This document shows positions 44,301 through 53,101 of a DNA stretch of 64,000 nucleotides, piece after piece. The stretch spans positions 14,112,983 through 14,176,982 of the forward strand of contig NC_087077.1 of assembly GCF_026151205.1 (NCBI RefSeq), given 5' to 3'. This DNA comes from Bolinopsis microptera. Taxonomy: Eukaryota; Ctenophora; Tentaculata; Lobata; Bolinopsidae. Under the pieces are notes generated by a model. It was not told the origin of the DNA. It did not search any database and saw only the letters and a program-made list of their open reading frames with translations. Position 1 is the stretch's first letter. Each line of letters begins with the position of its first letter. A program made the position numbers and the translations under genes.

Positions 44301-45777
44301 TAATGGACAGTTAAATAGGTATATTAATAATTGCTAATTGATTGATAATTATAACTAAAACAACTCACTCTCGAGAACTGGATACCACGTTTCTAATCAC
44401 ACCCTCGAGCTGCCTGAAGAGATTAACTTGATAAAATTCGTGAATAGTAAACATCTGACCCTTCTTCGATTATAGAGCAGTTTTTCAACTTAAGCTAATT
44501 CCGCATAATTACCATCCTATATGTATAAAAGCGTGAACTGTTGTTCTTTTTAAACATAGCTTCCTCGGGGGTCCAATTGTGCAAAGATATTATAATGTTT
44601 TTTTACACCTTAATGGCATAGCAGAGGGATGAAGCTTTGTTATTTAAAATAGTATATACTATATTATACAGTGTCCAAGAAGCCACTGTGAATGCGGAAG
44701 TGGCGAATATTCCCAACATCTGCATAGAAAAAGACAAAATAACTTACGAGTATCCAACTTTCAGATTGTAGACCCTATCCTTCCCAAAATATATTTCCTT
44801 GCAAATGTTGTACAAGGGCCTCCAATCCAGCACCAACTCCTCTCTGGTTATCCTTTTCTTTACCTTTTGACGACTGAAGATACAAGCTTAGAATTATATT
44901 GTAAATTAATTTAAGACAAGTTCTTACATCCTGTAAATCTTTTGTTGTACATTAAATACTTGAGGTCGAATTTTGCTAAACTTTTAAACACCCATTCAAT
45001 TTGCCAAATAGTCCAAGCACCTTTTGTTAGAAACGAACTTATGCTACAAATTATTTTCAACTAGAGCCAGCTCGTGCAGCAAATAAAAATGCAAGTATAG
45101 TCCTAAATTCTAATCATAACTTGAACAGAACATATTTTCTAATTTCAGGTCAATCAAGGATGCAAAATAGCCTTTTGTCTCACAACAGAAAATAACATGA
45201 TCTGGAGTAATCAACAAATACATCTCTTAAGCTTACATAAACAGATAATATCAAACTTACCCTAACAGAAGAGCAAACGCTCTACCAGCACAACCCACAA
45301 CAGGAATGTTGATATCCTCCTTTATAATAAGTGAGTAGTACAACTTGATAAGCGTAACCAAGTCTTCATTGGAGATTTGATACCCATAGATCTTGATGAA
45401 CCTGAAACCAACAAATAGTGTTACCTGGACTACCTTCTTCTAACATAATACATTTAGATAACATCATAATATAACACAGTTAATCTTTATAGCATTCACA
45501 AATTTTAAGCTGTGATGCTACTACAAAACATCGTATTCCAATACACGATAGCATCAAAAGTTTCTAGGATTATTCAAAACGAAATTGATCTAGGTAAAAG
45601 TAGGAAAAAAGCTCACGTGGATAGTTGATCAGACCAAAACTTCAGACCACGAGTCAAGTCCTTTTGCTGAACAGAGAAAGATATGTTCTTCTTGATATCA
45701 GCAAACACATGTTCAGGCGCATCTGTCGCATAGGGCAAAAGTTTGTTCCATTTGTCATGATTCAAGCTTTTTTCCAT
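19367..45777 (-). CDS. PSME4: Proteasome activator complex subunit 4 (PA200/BLM10 family), 22 coding exons
   Basis: A complete minus-strand gene. Coding exons from the 5' end: 45777-45617, 45401-45261, 44873-44748, 44413-44369, 40114-39974, 39764-39719, 34224-34150, 33905-33783, 33681-33586, 33462-33404, 33221-30426, 30273-30136, 29754-29598, 29294-29140, 22640-22509, 22327-22164, 21960-21824, 21568-21386, 21143-21042, 20304-20169, 19820-19678, 19501-19367. Every junction has AG and GT and preserves phase; the total is 5391 bp, 1796 residues, against about 1840 in vertebrates. The protein is a HEAT-repeat solenoid that caps the 20S proteasome and opens its gate. Recognisable family segments include WRPLY, LNLPVG-like [24 protein letters not shown] and the C-terminal LLVSPNYYA. 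The Tyr-Tyr-Ala end is the known 20S-pocket anchor. The ATG at 45777 follows a TAG that is both an in-frame stop and a possible acceptor, so a 5' UTR exon may lie upstream. Confidence 0.93.
19469..19562. repeat. Tandem duplication across the PSME4 last-exon acceptor
   Basis: The 44 bp around GAAGTTAGACATACACTTCTTAAC (19469-19512) recurs as GAAGTCAGACATACACTTCTTAAC (19519-19562), about 50 bp apart. In the upstream (intronic) copy the acceptor CAG has become CTG, so it is probably not used. Confidence 0.8.
19970..20132 (-). mobile_element. tRNA-derived SINE, uninterrupted copy
   Basis: On the minus strand it begins GGGGTTCGAATCCCAGTGTC, matching a Pol III B box, and continues with the phrases shared with 6505-6812. 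It gives the empty site for the MITE insertion there. It lies in PSME4 intron 20. Confidence 0.65.
20461..20638. mobile_element. GGGGTCGTTCAC MITE, simple copy
   Basis: The 5' end AGGGGTCGTTCACATATTAC and 3' end GTAATATGTGAACGACCCCT are perfect inverted repeats. About 178 bp, with C-rich tracts inside. It lies in PSME4 intron 19. Confidence 0.82.
21701..21760. repeat. Two long poly(C) tracts between GCAGTAAG repeats
   Basis: Two tracts of about 20 C each, separated and flanked by GCAGTAAG. They lie in PSME4 intron 17. Confidence 0.85.
23791..23880. repeat. Short imperfect hairpin ending in poly(C)
   Basis: ACCTCATGAATATACATAAATACCTATACC pairs imperfectly with AAAATAGGTATTTATGAGGTTG, followed by a C run. 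Probably a small MITE remnant in PSME4 intron 14. Confidence 0.5.
24120..24199. repeat. 32 bp perfect inverted repeat with palindromic loop
   Basis: Arms 24120-24151 and 24168-24199 are exact reverse complements (starting TCATTTAGTCATGG). The 16 bp loop contains the palindrome GGGTTGCAACCC. It could extrude as a cruciform or fold as an RNA hairpin. Confidence 0.9.
24614..26372. mobile_element. G-run-bounded element carrying GGA/GGACTGA minisatellite, copy 1
   Basis: It starts with a 28 bp G run then CTCATGTT and repeated TTTTTGTCCG. It ends with CGGACAAAAACGGAC, AACATGAG and a 33 bp C run. The ends are inverted repeats. TCTAT flanks it on both sides (24609-24613 and 26373-26377). Inside, 25140-26235 is an almost pure purine minisatellite on the plus strand, built from GGA and a 15 bp GGAGGAGGAGGACTG unit. 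The unit GGGTACCGAACGGAC occurs at both inner borders. The long Ser/Pro/Leu frames across it are a by-product of the repeat. Confidence 0.8.
26856..27974 (+). CDS. Phospholipid phosphatase (PAP2/LPP family), two exons, nested in a PSME4 intron
   Basis: Exon 1 is 26856-27422 (ATG, donor GTAAAT); exon 2 is 27648-27974 (acceptor CCCTCAG, stop TAG). The joined product is 297 residues, usual for the family. All three catalytic motifs are present: Lys-x6-Arg-Pro as [13 protein letters not shown] as FPSGHSA, and SR-x5-H-x3-D as [12 protein letters not shown]. Five or six hydrophobic membrane segments are visible, the first near residues 25-50. The family dephosphorylates phosphatidic acid, lysophosphatidic acid and sphingosine-1-phosphate at the plasma membrane or ER, with the active site on the outer or lumenal face. 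The gene lies antisense in PSME4 intron 14. Its 225 bp intron holds a poly(G) and a (CT)n tract. Which vertebrate paralogue it matches is not resolved. Confidence 0.93.
28496..28966 (+). pseudogene. Tandem duplicate of the phosphatase last-exon tail and 3' flank
   Basis: 28496-28640 repeats the end of exon 2 (CCACTGGTGGGACGTACTGG, TTACTGGTTTTTAAAACCAA, AAGGATAGCACTGA) with small deletions and in-frame stops. The copied block continues through the 3' flank: 28321-28482 and 28803-28966 are also near identical. The original block is about 27820-28482. The duplicate lost roughly 190 bp, lacks the PSGH motif and cannot be functional. Confidence 0.85.
29140..34224 (-). CDS. PSME4: PSME4 central exon block (exons 7-14), including a 2796 bp exon
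   Basis: The exon at 33221-30426 alone encodes about 932 residues covering the BLM10 middle domain. The neighbouring exons are only 59-157 bp. The large exon ends TCC-TG followed by GTGAGT, and the next exon supplies the third base of the Trp/Cys codon after acceptor CATCAG. Exon 7 (34224-34150) follows acceptor CACTTTCCAG. The protein is several residues shorter than vertebrate PA200 at the exon 6/7 junction, so a tiny exon or an alternative acceptor could be missing. Confidence 0.9.
29899..29922. repeat. 24 bp palindrome ACTGTACACTG-CA-CAGTGTACAGT
   Basis: Perfect 11 bp arms with a 2 bp centre, in PSME4 intron 12. It resembles the TGTACA-rich repeats in introns 18-19. Confidence 0.8.
35749..35774. 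repeat. 26 bp perfect palindrome
   Basis: AACTTATTAAGTT followed by its exact reverse complement with no spacer, in PSME4 intron 6. Confidence 0.85.
36480..36919. mobile_element. MITE with CTAGTGTAACC termini, about 440 bp
   Basis: The left end ACTAGTGTAACCCGTGCC and the right end (reverse complement ACTAGTGTAACCAGGCC) are inverted repeats that extend about 30 bp with mismatches (CGGCCGGGACTT against CGGCTGGGATTT). No coding sequence is evident. Confidence 0.7.
37095..38300 (+). pseudogene. L2/CR1-like LINE fragment, 5'-truncated and frameshifted
   Basis: From about 37165 it reads [13 protein letters not shown], then [11 protein letters not shown] (the RT active site) and the thumb region in one frame to about 37595. 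A frame change follows and the C-terminal part ([29 protein letters not shown]) continues to 38112. The 3' end has GATGTATAAATTTCTAG followed by a short (ATT)n tail, usual for L2-type elements. The endonuclease part is absent. It lies in PSME4 intron 6, antisense to the gene. Confidence 0.85.
38588..38610. repeat. (ATT)n microsatellite
   Basis: Six to seven ATT units, possibly a second LINE tail. Confidence 0.7.
39719..45777 (-). CDS. PSME4: PSME4 5' exon block (exons 1-6)
   Basis: Exon 1 begins [17 protein letters not shown], matching the family's NKLLPYA segment. Exons 2-4 give the [27 protein letters not shown] and [13 protein letters not shown] segments. Exons 5 and 6 give [11 protein letters not shown] and [10 protein letters not shown]. 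Exon 4 is only 45 bp and exon 6 only 46 bp. Intron 4 contains the 3.8 kb minisatellite element at 40456-44224. The vertebrate protein has an extra Pro/Gly-rich leader that is absent here. Confidence 0.9.
40546..40690. repeat. 20 bp tandem repeat of GGACGGACATTGGCGGACTC
   Basis: About seven head-to-tail copies with few changes. It forms the inner left border of the minisatellite element and carries the same CGGAC motif as the element ends. Confidence 0.9.
40740..43200. repeat. Higher-order tandem repeat of about 600-640 bp
   Basis: The phrase GAGAAGGATGGCTGAG recurs near 40753, 41349, 41960 and 42600, and the sequence between is repeated in the same order (GGATGACTGAG cluster, GACCCAGGAGG cluster, GAACTGTTGAGGACTGATG, GAGGAAGAGTAGGAGG). 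Successive copies differ by small indels of 3 bp or multiples. This is a satellite-like hierarchy built on the GGA minisatellite. Confidence 0.85.
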
Positions 45778-46439
45778 CTAGGGGAAGTTTACAGTGGTTA
45801 CCCAGTTCAAGCATCTGAGTTTTAAAAATGTGTGGCACACAAGTTTGTGCTTAAATAACATACCATGTAAGGTTTATTGATGCACAGTTTTGAGATATAC
45901 TTGTTACTCATAAAAATATCAAATAAACATGGAAAATTTTAAAAGGCTGGCTACCAATGGGACAACCTGTGTGAAACAACTGACCATGAATACAAACGAA
46001 AAGTAAACAAAAAATGAACACTCAAACTCTAAAATCATGTGCAAGTTCACTGAGAGATTCAAATTCAAATTAAAAACATCACTCTTGATAAGATCATCAT
46101 AGATCTAATCTGAGAAAATTCCAGGTTATCAATATATATCAACTTTCTTCTTGGGAACATTTAATCTTTTTTTCAACTCCTGAATTAATTTGCTGCCTTA
46201 TCACTGTTCTTTTTTTGCTTCCATAAGGCGTCAGAAAAACAGAAGGATAATGATCATAACAGGTTCTGAGAGTTAGCGAGTCTGATCCGTTAACATGATA
46301 AAATATGGCTTCAATCTTTACTAGTTATCTTTAACATCTTATAATTGACAGATCGATGACTCAATATACGACTTCATCGTGAGCCTCCAGCTGGGCTACA
46401 CATTTAAGATGAGAAACTCACAACTCTAAGAAACACACT
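45778..46439. promoter_or_regulatory. Presumed PSME4 5' flank, no motif identified
   Basis: It lies directly upstream of the PSME4 ATG on the minus strand. It is AT-rich with no CpG-rich patch, TATA box or other element that I can support. Transcription presumably begins here or beyond a 5' UTR intron. Confidence 0.25.
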
Positions 46440-46584
46440 TTTTTAGAGATTTTACTGGCGTATCCTCTAAAATCACTTAATTTGTTAAATTTTAGGGAGG
46501 GGCGCCAAAAAGGAGAGGGGGCACCAACACTCAACAGGGGGGTGCATTTTCGGCAGGGGCGCCAACAGGCAACGTTACGCCACT
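46440..46584. mobile_element. 5'-truncated copy of the hAT-like MITE
   Basis: It matches 6640-6779 (TTTTAGAGATTT, GGCGTATCCTCTAAAATC, GCGCCAACAGGCAACGTTACG) and ends in CGTTACGCCACTG. The CAGTGGC left end is missing. Confidence 0.8.
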
Positions 46585-46744
46585 GTAGGGATCGTTAACA
46601 TTCTTTGTAAGATTTGACCATGTAAGATCTCCCTCCCCTCTTCGTGATGTTTTGTTTTACTTAATTCAAACTCCTCATCCCTAGCTACGCTTACCTAATA
46701 TTTGAACGATCTCCCAGTATAGTACTATTAATATAAGTTGTTAA

Positions 46745-48018
46745 GGGGGGGGGGGACAATGGATGTTTTTTTGCGAAACTTGATTTCGAGATAGCAGTTG
46801 ACCAACAAACTAGGACCAGTGACCAAACTTTTGAGGGGGTCCCGGACCCCAACCGCCAAACGGTGCCCGCGGGGCAGCCACACCCATATTTGGTCCAAAT
46901 TAGGCCCAATTTAGCCAAATACCCTGAACATGCCCAAAACCCAGATTTTAGGTGCTCTTCTTGTAGCTAGTGGTCTCCTGAACTCGTATATGAAATTTCA
47001 TCAAGATTGGACAAAAAATGACTGAGTTATGGGCCAAAAACCATATGCCCATATTTGGGCATACGCACCAAATTTGGTAGATTTCGTCCCATAAATTGAG
47101 CAAATATCAATATTTTTGAATGAAACTTACTTTATAAGAAAGGTAAGCCTAAACTACATATTCTCTGTAAGTTATAGCTTTATATTTGTTTAAATGTGGA
47201 TACTAAGGCGAAAAAACCACAAAAAATGAACTAAATTGCCCGTATCTTGGTTCGCGATATTCGCGGAATTGATCTCATTAAAATTGTAACAACTCAATCA
47301 GTTTTCAAAATTTTTGCATGAAATTTTCGGAATCGACTCGAAATCGCATTTCCACCTTATTTTGAGAACAGATTTTTGATTTAGGCCTCCAAAAAAATTT
47401 GGCGGCCAAATTCTGAATTTTTCCGGGAAAATTTTGGAATTTGGCCGCCAAATTTTGAAAACTGATTGAGCTGTTACAATTTTAATGAGATCAATTCCGC
47501 GAATATCGCGAACCAAGATACGGGCAATTTAGTTCATTTTTTGTGGTTTTTTCGCCTTAGTATCCACATTTAAACAAATACAAAGCTATAACTTACAGAG
47601 AATATGTAGTTTGGGCTTACCTTTCTTATAAAGTAAGTTTCATTCAAAAATATTGATATTTGCCCAATTTATGGGACGAAATCTACCAAATTTGGTGCGT
47701 ATGCCCAAATATGGGCATATTGTTTTTGGCCCATAACTCAGTCATTTTTTGTCCAATCTTGATGAAATTTCATATACGAGTTCAGGAGACCACTAGCTAC
47801 AAGTAAAGCACACAAAATCTGGGTTTTGGGCATGTTCAGGGTATTTGGCTAAATTGGGCCTAATTTGGACCAAATATGGGCGTGGCTGCCCCGAGGGCAC
47901 CGTTTGGCGGTTGGGGTCCGGGACCCCCTCAAAAGTTCGGTCACTGGTCCTAGTTTGTTGGTCAACTGCTATCTCGAAATCAACTTTCACAAAAAAATAT
48001 CCATTGTCCCCCCCCCCC
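46745..48018. mobile_element. Giant hairpin element, about 1.27 kb, TTAA target sites
   Basis: The left arm (46745-47310) and right arm (47453-48018) are near-identical reverse complements from GGGGACAATGGAT through CGAGATAGCAGTTGACCAAC to CAATCAGTTTTC, leaving a spacer of about 140 bp. The tips are G11 and C runs. TTAA flanks both sides (46741-46744 and 48019-48022), as for piggyBac and Kolobok-type insertions. No transposase is encoded. Confidence 0.88.
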
Positions 48019-48800
48019 TTAACAGCGAAATGCAACTTTTTTGTTTGAGTACTGCAATGTACTCTTGTAAGAGTCAATTCTTTTGACAGGGCCTTTTTCA
48101 CTTGCCCTTCGATCACGGATGTATTGATGATTCAGCTTAGTTGACCAATACAGACATCATAAACCTAGTTAAGCCCAAACCACAGCCTGGGGTTTATGTT
48201 ATAATGTTACCCAGCTTACTGGACGTCTAAGGCTTCTTTCATTCCCTATGGGAGGGCTCTGGTTAGAGCAACATAAGAAGTAAGGGTTGATGACACAAGT
48301 GGGGACCAGTCTTGTAGGCATAAACCTTGAACCCACCAATATAATGCTCCAAGAATTTATATAGAAAACTGGCCACGGGCCTAAATATTATATATCAATC
48401 AATTACAATTCATTAACATTACCAATATTAAAAACTGTCCAAAATATCTAAGAAAGTATTCTCTAGCCAAGAAAGTATTCTCTAGCCAAGAATTTTGCCC
48501 ATTAGCATTTGTTTCATACCCGGAACCGATACGAGACGCAGCTTGGTCATTGGTGCACAAGTCCACAGTTACAAAAGTGATAATTATTTTATTAATTTCA
48601 CAATAGTTATAATTCTGAAATAATTTAAGGTTACACAATTCTAGTTATTTACAAATGCGTAGGGATAAAATAGAAATGTTTTATAATACTATTTTATTTT
48701 TTTTAAAGTATATAAAATTATTCAAACAATATACACATAATAATATAGCAATGACCCTATATAAAATCAACCCTTTAAGAATTCAAAAAATTCCCTTAAC
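48019..48800. other. Non-coding stretch including the probable 3' UTR of the next LINE
   Basis: No gene seen. A 19 bp unit GAAAGTATTCTCTAGCCAA is duplicated in tandem at 48452-48489. GGGAGGGCTCTGGTTAGAGCAA at 48249 matches a phrase at 6825, a shared repeat fragment. Confidence 0.45.
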
Positions 48801-48809
48801 AATTAAAAA

Positions 48810-49670
48810 TTACCCTTGGCCTTGTGGCTCCAAGTTAAGATCTAGACTGTTTATATCAACAATGTTTTTTCTCGCACCTCTGTCTCCACGGAGAGAAATC
48901 ACTGTTGTTCTGAGAATTTCAAAGCGAAGGCGCTTTCTTATGTATCCTACGGCGTCTGAGTATCTCTGGCCAGTGTGGTACTCCATCTTACTGGCCAGCT
49001 TCTTGACCAGTCTCTCAGCTTCACCACCCATTCCACCAGAAGTCGAGAACACTATAGGTGTGAAGCTTCCTTTCTCCACTTCAAGAACCCTTGCATTGTA
49101 ACATCGCTTTTTCTCATTTTCATGGGACAGGTACATTGCTGGTATCGGTTTGCATGCATTGGAGGGGGCTGGGGCATGAAATACCCTTACATCAAAAAAT
49201 GCCCTCTCTGAAGCATTCCAAATCGATCTTGCAGAAATGTCCAGCCTGGCTTGGTCTCCTAGGACTGTTCCCCTTGGTAACTCTAGACCATCAACTGGAA
49301 GAAGAACTGGCTCAGTCTGCACATCCTTGCATTTCACAGTTCTCATTAGTTCTGCAAAGGTGTCTCTCAGCGAGTTGTGGCGCAGTGACACATATCCACC
49401 AAGTTTGCAGATGAGCGCATGGTTTGCTGAGTATTTCTGGCCACACGTACATGTTTTAGGGCAGTCCTTCAAGTTCAGGTTGTATCTGAGAGCTATTGCA
49501 TCTGAGAACTGTTGTTTATTCATCAGATATCCATACTCTTTTAAAGGTAGTGCTGTTAACCAAGCACTTGCCCCTTTCTCAGCCGCTAGTTGGAACATCA
49601 ACTTTGCCAGTGGTGTTGACTCGAGCTCCTGGCGTATTTCTGCTTGTTTTTGTCGATAAAAGAGATTTAT
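48810..49670 (-). pseudogene. C-terminal end of a LINE with restriction-like endonuclease
   Basis: An open frame on the minus strand (frame open from about 49670; no initiating ATG is needed, as the element is truncated). It has WLTALPLKEYGY, a zinc motif Cys-x-Cys-x7-His-x3-Cys (CTCGQKYSANHALIC), then a nuclease-like segment with ARLDIS, FFDVRVFHAPAPSN, EVEKGSFTPIVFSTSGGMG and RGDRGARKN. These features mark a C-terminal zinc finger plus restriction-like (PD-(D/E)xK) domain found downstream of the RT in R2-type and related retroelements. The RT itself is absent. The final 5-10 codons run into the 3' UTR. Confidence 0.75.
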
Positions 49671-49674
49671 AATA

Positions 49675-49881
49675 CTATTTTTCTATGAATAGATCGGATT
49701 TGTAAATTTCGATCTTATTTTGAGGTCCTATAGCTGATAGCATTATGCATTCGCCAGTATTTGAGTGGAAATCTGGGCTCTTATAGTAGGCTGTAAAATG
49801 TTCGTTCACAGAGAGAATTGAATGGATTGCTCTTACTGTGGCAGTCACTTTTGTAGGGTCTAGTGTTTTATCGGATAGCAA
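49675..49881 (-). other. Unrecognised 68-codon open frame next to the LINE fragment
   Basis: It lies immediately upstream (5') of the LINE fragment on the same strand but is separated by a stop and a frame change. The composition looks protein-like (KVTATVRAIHSILSVNEHF). It may be part of another mobile element or a captured exon. I do not recognise it. Confidence 0.25.
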
Positions 49882-50059
49882 TGATTAGAGTGATTAATTT
49901 GACACACGCTGTAACCCCTTTTGATCGCGCGCGGCCGGCCGGCGTGCACGCTTCGCGTGCACGAGAGGTATACAACGTGTAGCAATGATTAATCATCATC
50001 CTGATGATTAGAGTGATTAATAATCATCATCCTTCAGGAAGCTTGAAAAGAGCGCGCCG

Positions 50060-50420
50060 CGCACGACAGGGATTGGCGTGCCAGGTAAATTGCTCGTTAA
50101 CGGGTGATACTCGTAAAATATTTGCTCCACATAATATTACCGTCGACGAGTCCAACCCGGCACGCGCGTCCTGGTAGGTTGTAAACTTGCTTTAACTGCA
50201 AAGCCCTCTCGGCCTCTCGCTTGCAGTAGCGCGCGACCGCCAAAGGCGGCACAAGATTATTCTACTTGTGTGTTGTGAAACAAGCGCGTCACGCAGTACG
50301 CGTAGACATTGATTGACGATGTCAATCCTTCGCATCTCGCCGATCTGCATACGTGGTTGCGAGAAGCATTATTTGATGCGCGCGCGACCCAGTAGTGCAT
50401 CGCGCTACAATTAAGCGTAG
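50060..50420 (-). repeat. Dispersed GC-rich repeat, copy 3, with extended flank
   Basis: In reverse it contains the 6845-6962 phrases (50307-50413) and also the segment seen at 17640-17720 (GCGCGCCGGGTTGGACTCGTC, AAATATTTTAAGAGTATCACCCGTTAA). The two modules therefore belong to one larger element. Confidence 0.7.
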
Positions 50421-51587
50421 ACACATGGCTATGTGAAGTTGTAAAGTTGCTTGCTGCTGTTCACTGTTCAGGAATCTTAAAAAGATCAGCAGTACTATTT
50501 AGAAAGCAAAAAGTATTTATTAGAAAGCAAAAAGTATAAAATAATACGTGCGCTGCGTGCGAGGCTTGAGCCGCGCCGCATAAGAACGGATGCGTGCAGG
50601 GGCTGGAGTACGCTTGTATGTAGATTAATGAAATGTTGCATTGTGAATATTGACACTGCTGCGCGCAGTGCCGTGACCGGTATGCGTCGTAATTAGCTCG
50701 TATTCAGATTTGAACAATTTTGAAGCCAAATTAAGGTGTTTGTTTTAGATTTGAATAAATAATATGGACACAGTTCGAAAGTAATTTGTCTACTAAATAG
50801 TATTATGAAAGAATGAACAAAATTGGTTAAAATTTGCCATAGATGTGACAAAAAAACTACGCACAGGATTGAATATTTCTCCACCAACGCGTGAAAATTT
50901 CTGAGTTCAACATTATATATTTCAGCTTGGTAATTGTAGTACTCAATTTTTAATAGCCTAATCCGATTACTAAGTATTTTATTTATACGACAGTATAAAT
51001 TTTTTTTGAATATTTGCTAGATTAAAATAATAATAGGAGTAGTATAGTATAGGAACGTCGAAGGTCTTGCGCTTATTTTAGTCCCAAAATATATCCTAAT
51101 CATTAATTTCATAAAAATCACTGAAAGTGATGTTTACAGGTATATTTAGCCCTAACACCTTCCCAAATCATTTAGCAAGGGTTCATAGTCAGTTTTTAAG
51201 ATCAACTTCAATATCATTGTTAAGACAGTGAAAGACATAATACTAAAAGTAAATCATAAATGAGTGGTTTCTCTTTCTCTTTCATTTTAACACATCATGC
51301 ATTAGTAGAAGCAAGTCCTCTTTAGTGTCTGATTACCTATACTCCTGAAAAGATATTAGGGATATTATCAATTATGTAAAAAGAAAACAATATTGAATAT
51401 GTGTGCAGCATGAAACATTGGTAGCTTATGTTTTTGAAAGCTCGCTTATTCGTTTAAGCGATCAAATAGTCAGTGTGCAGTGCACAGTGGAGAACAGTTT
51501 AAGGCACCGGAAATGTTCCAAATAAATCCTCTGTCTACTATCAGACCACACACTCCACTATGCACTACAATGTATCGTATAACAATA
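50421..51587. other. AT-rich stretch without a gene
   Basis: No credible open frame, RNA gene or repeat border seen, apart from a short tandem TTAGAAAGCAAAAAGTAT pair at 50499-50537. Confidence 0.45.
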
Positions 51588-52444
51588 GTAGAGGCTCTTA
51601 CGGGCATTGTCTGCTCGATACGTTAGGGACCCCAGATACACCTTACTAGACGTATTTTTGACCGTAGAATCGATTGAAAGTGGTTTCAAGATGATTGGAC
51701 TGATTGTTCTGGGGTAAAATCGCAAAAAACCGATTTTTGGGCCAAAAATAGGCCAAAAAACCATGTTTTTTGATATTTTGAGCAAGTTAATTTTGTTGGC
51801 ATGTCGGCAAAACTTGCATAAAGATAGCTAAAAGACAGCCGCACAAGATTGTATAAAAATAAAACAAATCCCTCTATTTGTTCTGAGGTAAAAATCCAAA
51901 AAAGTGGTAAAAATTTTGACTTTTTTGCTTGAAGTTTGAATAATTTTTTGCAGTTGTATTAAATCAACCCAAAAATAGTCACATCGTGTTTGCCTAAATT
52001 TTTCCTTTCCGAGAAGTACCCACTTCATATACTTTATCGAAGTTTGAATATTGTCACTCCGCAAGCGTTTTTGCCAAATTTTCGACGCGCACTACGCGCA
52101 AAAGCATTTAGTTGTTATCAATTGGCACCCGCGCGTTCATCATAAATTTCAAACAGCTATAACTCAGCGAGATTATGTCCGTTCTAGCTCATATTTTCAC
52201 ACTAAATAGAAAATAATGTGATCTTATTGCTGACAAAATATGAATATAATTACTCTATTTGCCTTAGAGTAATAGACTGTCAAAGTTTAAAACGCGCATT
52301 GGTATAGCACGTGACTAATAAGGCCAAATTTATACTTCTTAACATATTATCGATCCTTAGACATCATACTATTGTGTCCAATTAGCGGTTAGGTCTCTAA
52401 ACTCGTAGCAGAAAACACGTCTTTTTGCCCGTAAGAGCCTCTAC
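51588..52444. mobile_element. TIR element, 857 bp, TA target duplication
   Basis: The ends GTAGAGGCTCTTACGGGCA and TGCCCGTAAGAGCCTCTAC are perfect inverted repeats, flanked by TA on both sides (51586-51587 and 52445-52446). This fits a Tc1/mariner-type non-autonomous element. No transposase frame is visible. Confidence 0.82.
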
Positions 52445-52510
52445 TACAATGGCAGTTGAAATGTGTTCCCGCCATTTTAAAATCAAAAATGTGCGCAGCA
52501 TCTTACGGGT

Positions 52511-52575
52511 TATGCGCCGTGATCAATGGTCACGGCGCAATGGTTATGCGCCGTGACCATTGATCACGGCGCATA
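52511..52575. repeat. Nested palindromes: paired hairpins of GCGCCGTGATC
   Basis: Arms 52511-52539 and 52547-52575 are exact 29 bp reverse complements with a 7 bp spacer. Each arm is itself a hairpin (TGCGCCGTGA with TCACGGCGCA), so the segment can fold as one long stem or as two small ones. Confidence 0.9.
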
Positions 52576-52724
52576 CACATTGCGTTTAAATTGTCGTATA
52601 AATGTCCAGCTTCTCAGTGAAATTTGGTTGACTCGACTAATTTAAAAATGTAATACTCTTTGTTTCATTCTAGTTCAATTGAATTTCTATTATGGTCGGA
52701 AAGAATTATAATGTTTTTTTCTTC

Positions 52725-52815
52725 TACTGGGCCACATTCAGCCTGTCATTCCGCCATATTTTCAACGGCTATGAACACTAACATATGAACACTTATATGA
52801 GCCTGGCCCCATGTA
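52725..52815 (+). mobile_element. TTAC-ended MITE family, copy E (diverged)
   Basis: It has TACTGGGCCACATTCAGCCTG, TGTCATTCCGCC and AGCCTGGCCCCATGTAA in the family order, with a longer middle. Confidence 0.65.
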
Positions 52816-52955
52816 AGATGTTTCTTTGTAGTCAGTAGTGTATTACTATTTCGGTTTTATAGTTGCATTTAATGCAGTAAATATTAATGGTTTCTTCACC
52901 TCTTCAATGTAATTGGTTTGGAGGTCATTTGAAATAAGGAGGTAAAATAACTCAC

Positions 52956-53045
52956 ATAGCTTCCGGCAAGTTCCACGGATACAGTGATTGAGTTTCTAGT
53001 CAACCTAGCCTCTTTGCCTGACTGATTTCTTGTTCGGCAGGGTGA
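52956..53045 (-). CDS. Possible 90 bp host exon
   Basis: On the minus strand, acceptor AAGCACTAAGCAG is followed by 30 open codons (including LTRNSITVSVELAGSY) and a consensus donor GTGAGT. Length and phase are consistent with an internal exon. No family is recognised and no partner exon was found. The LTR element at 53102 is inserted just upstream. Confidence 0.25.
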
Positions 53046-53101
53046 CTGCTTAGTGCTTAAACGTCAACTTCAACCTCTTCCACTGCATCGAATCGTACTA
53101 G

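Noticed and set aside
44650-44705. Extra PSME4 exon after TTTTTCTATGCAG
   Set aside because: Including it breaks the match with the family. Direct splicing 44748 to 44413 keeps phase and similarity.
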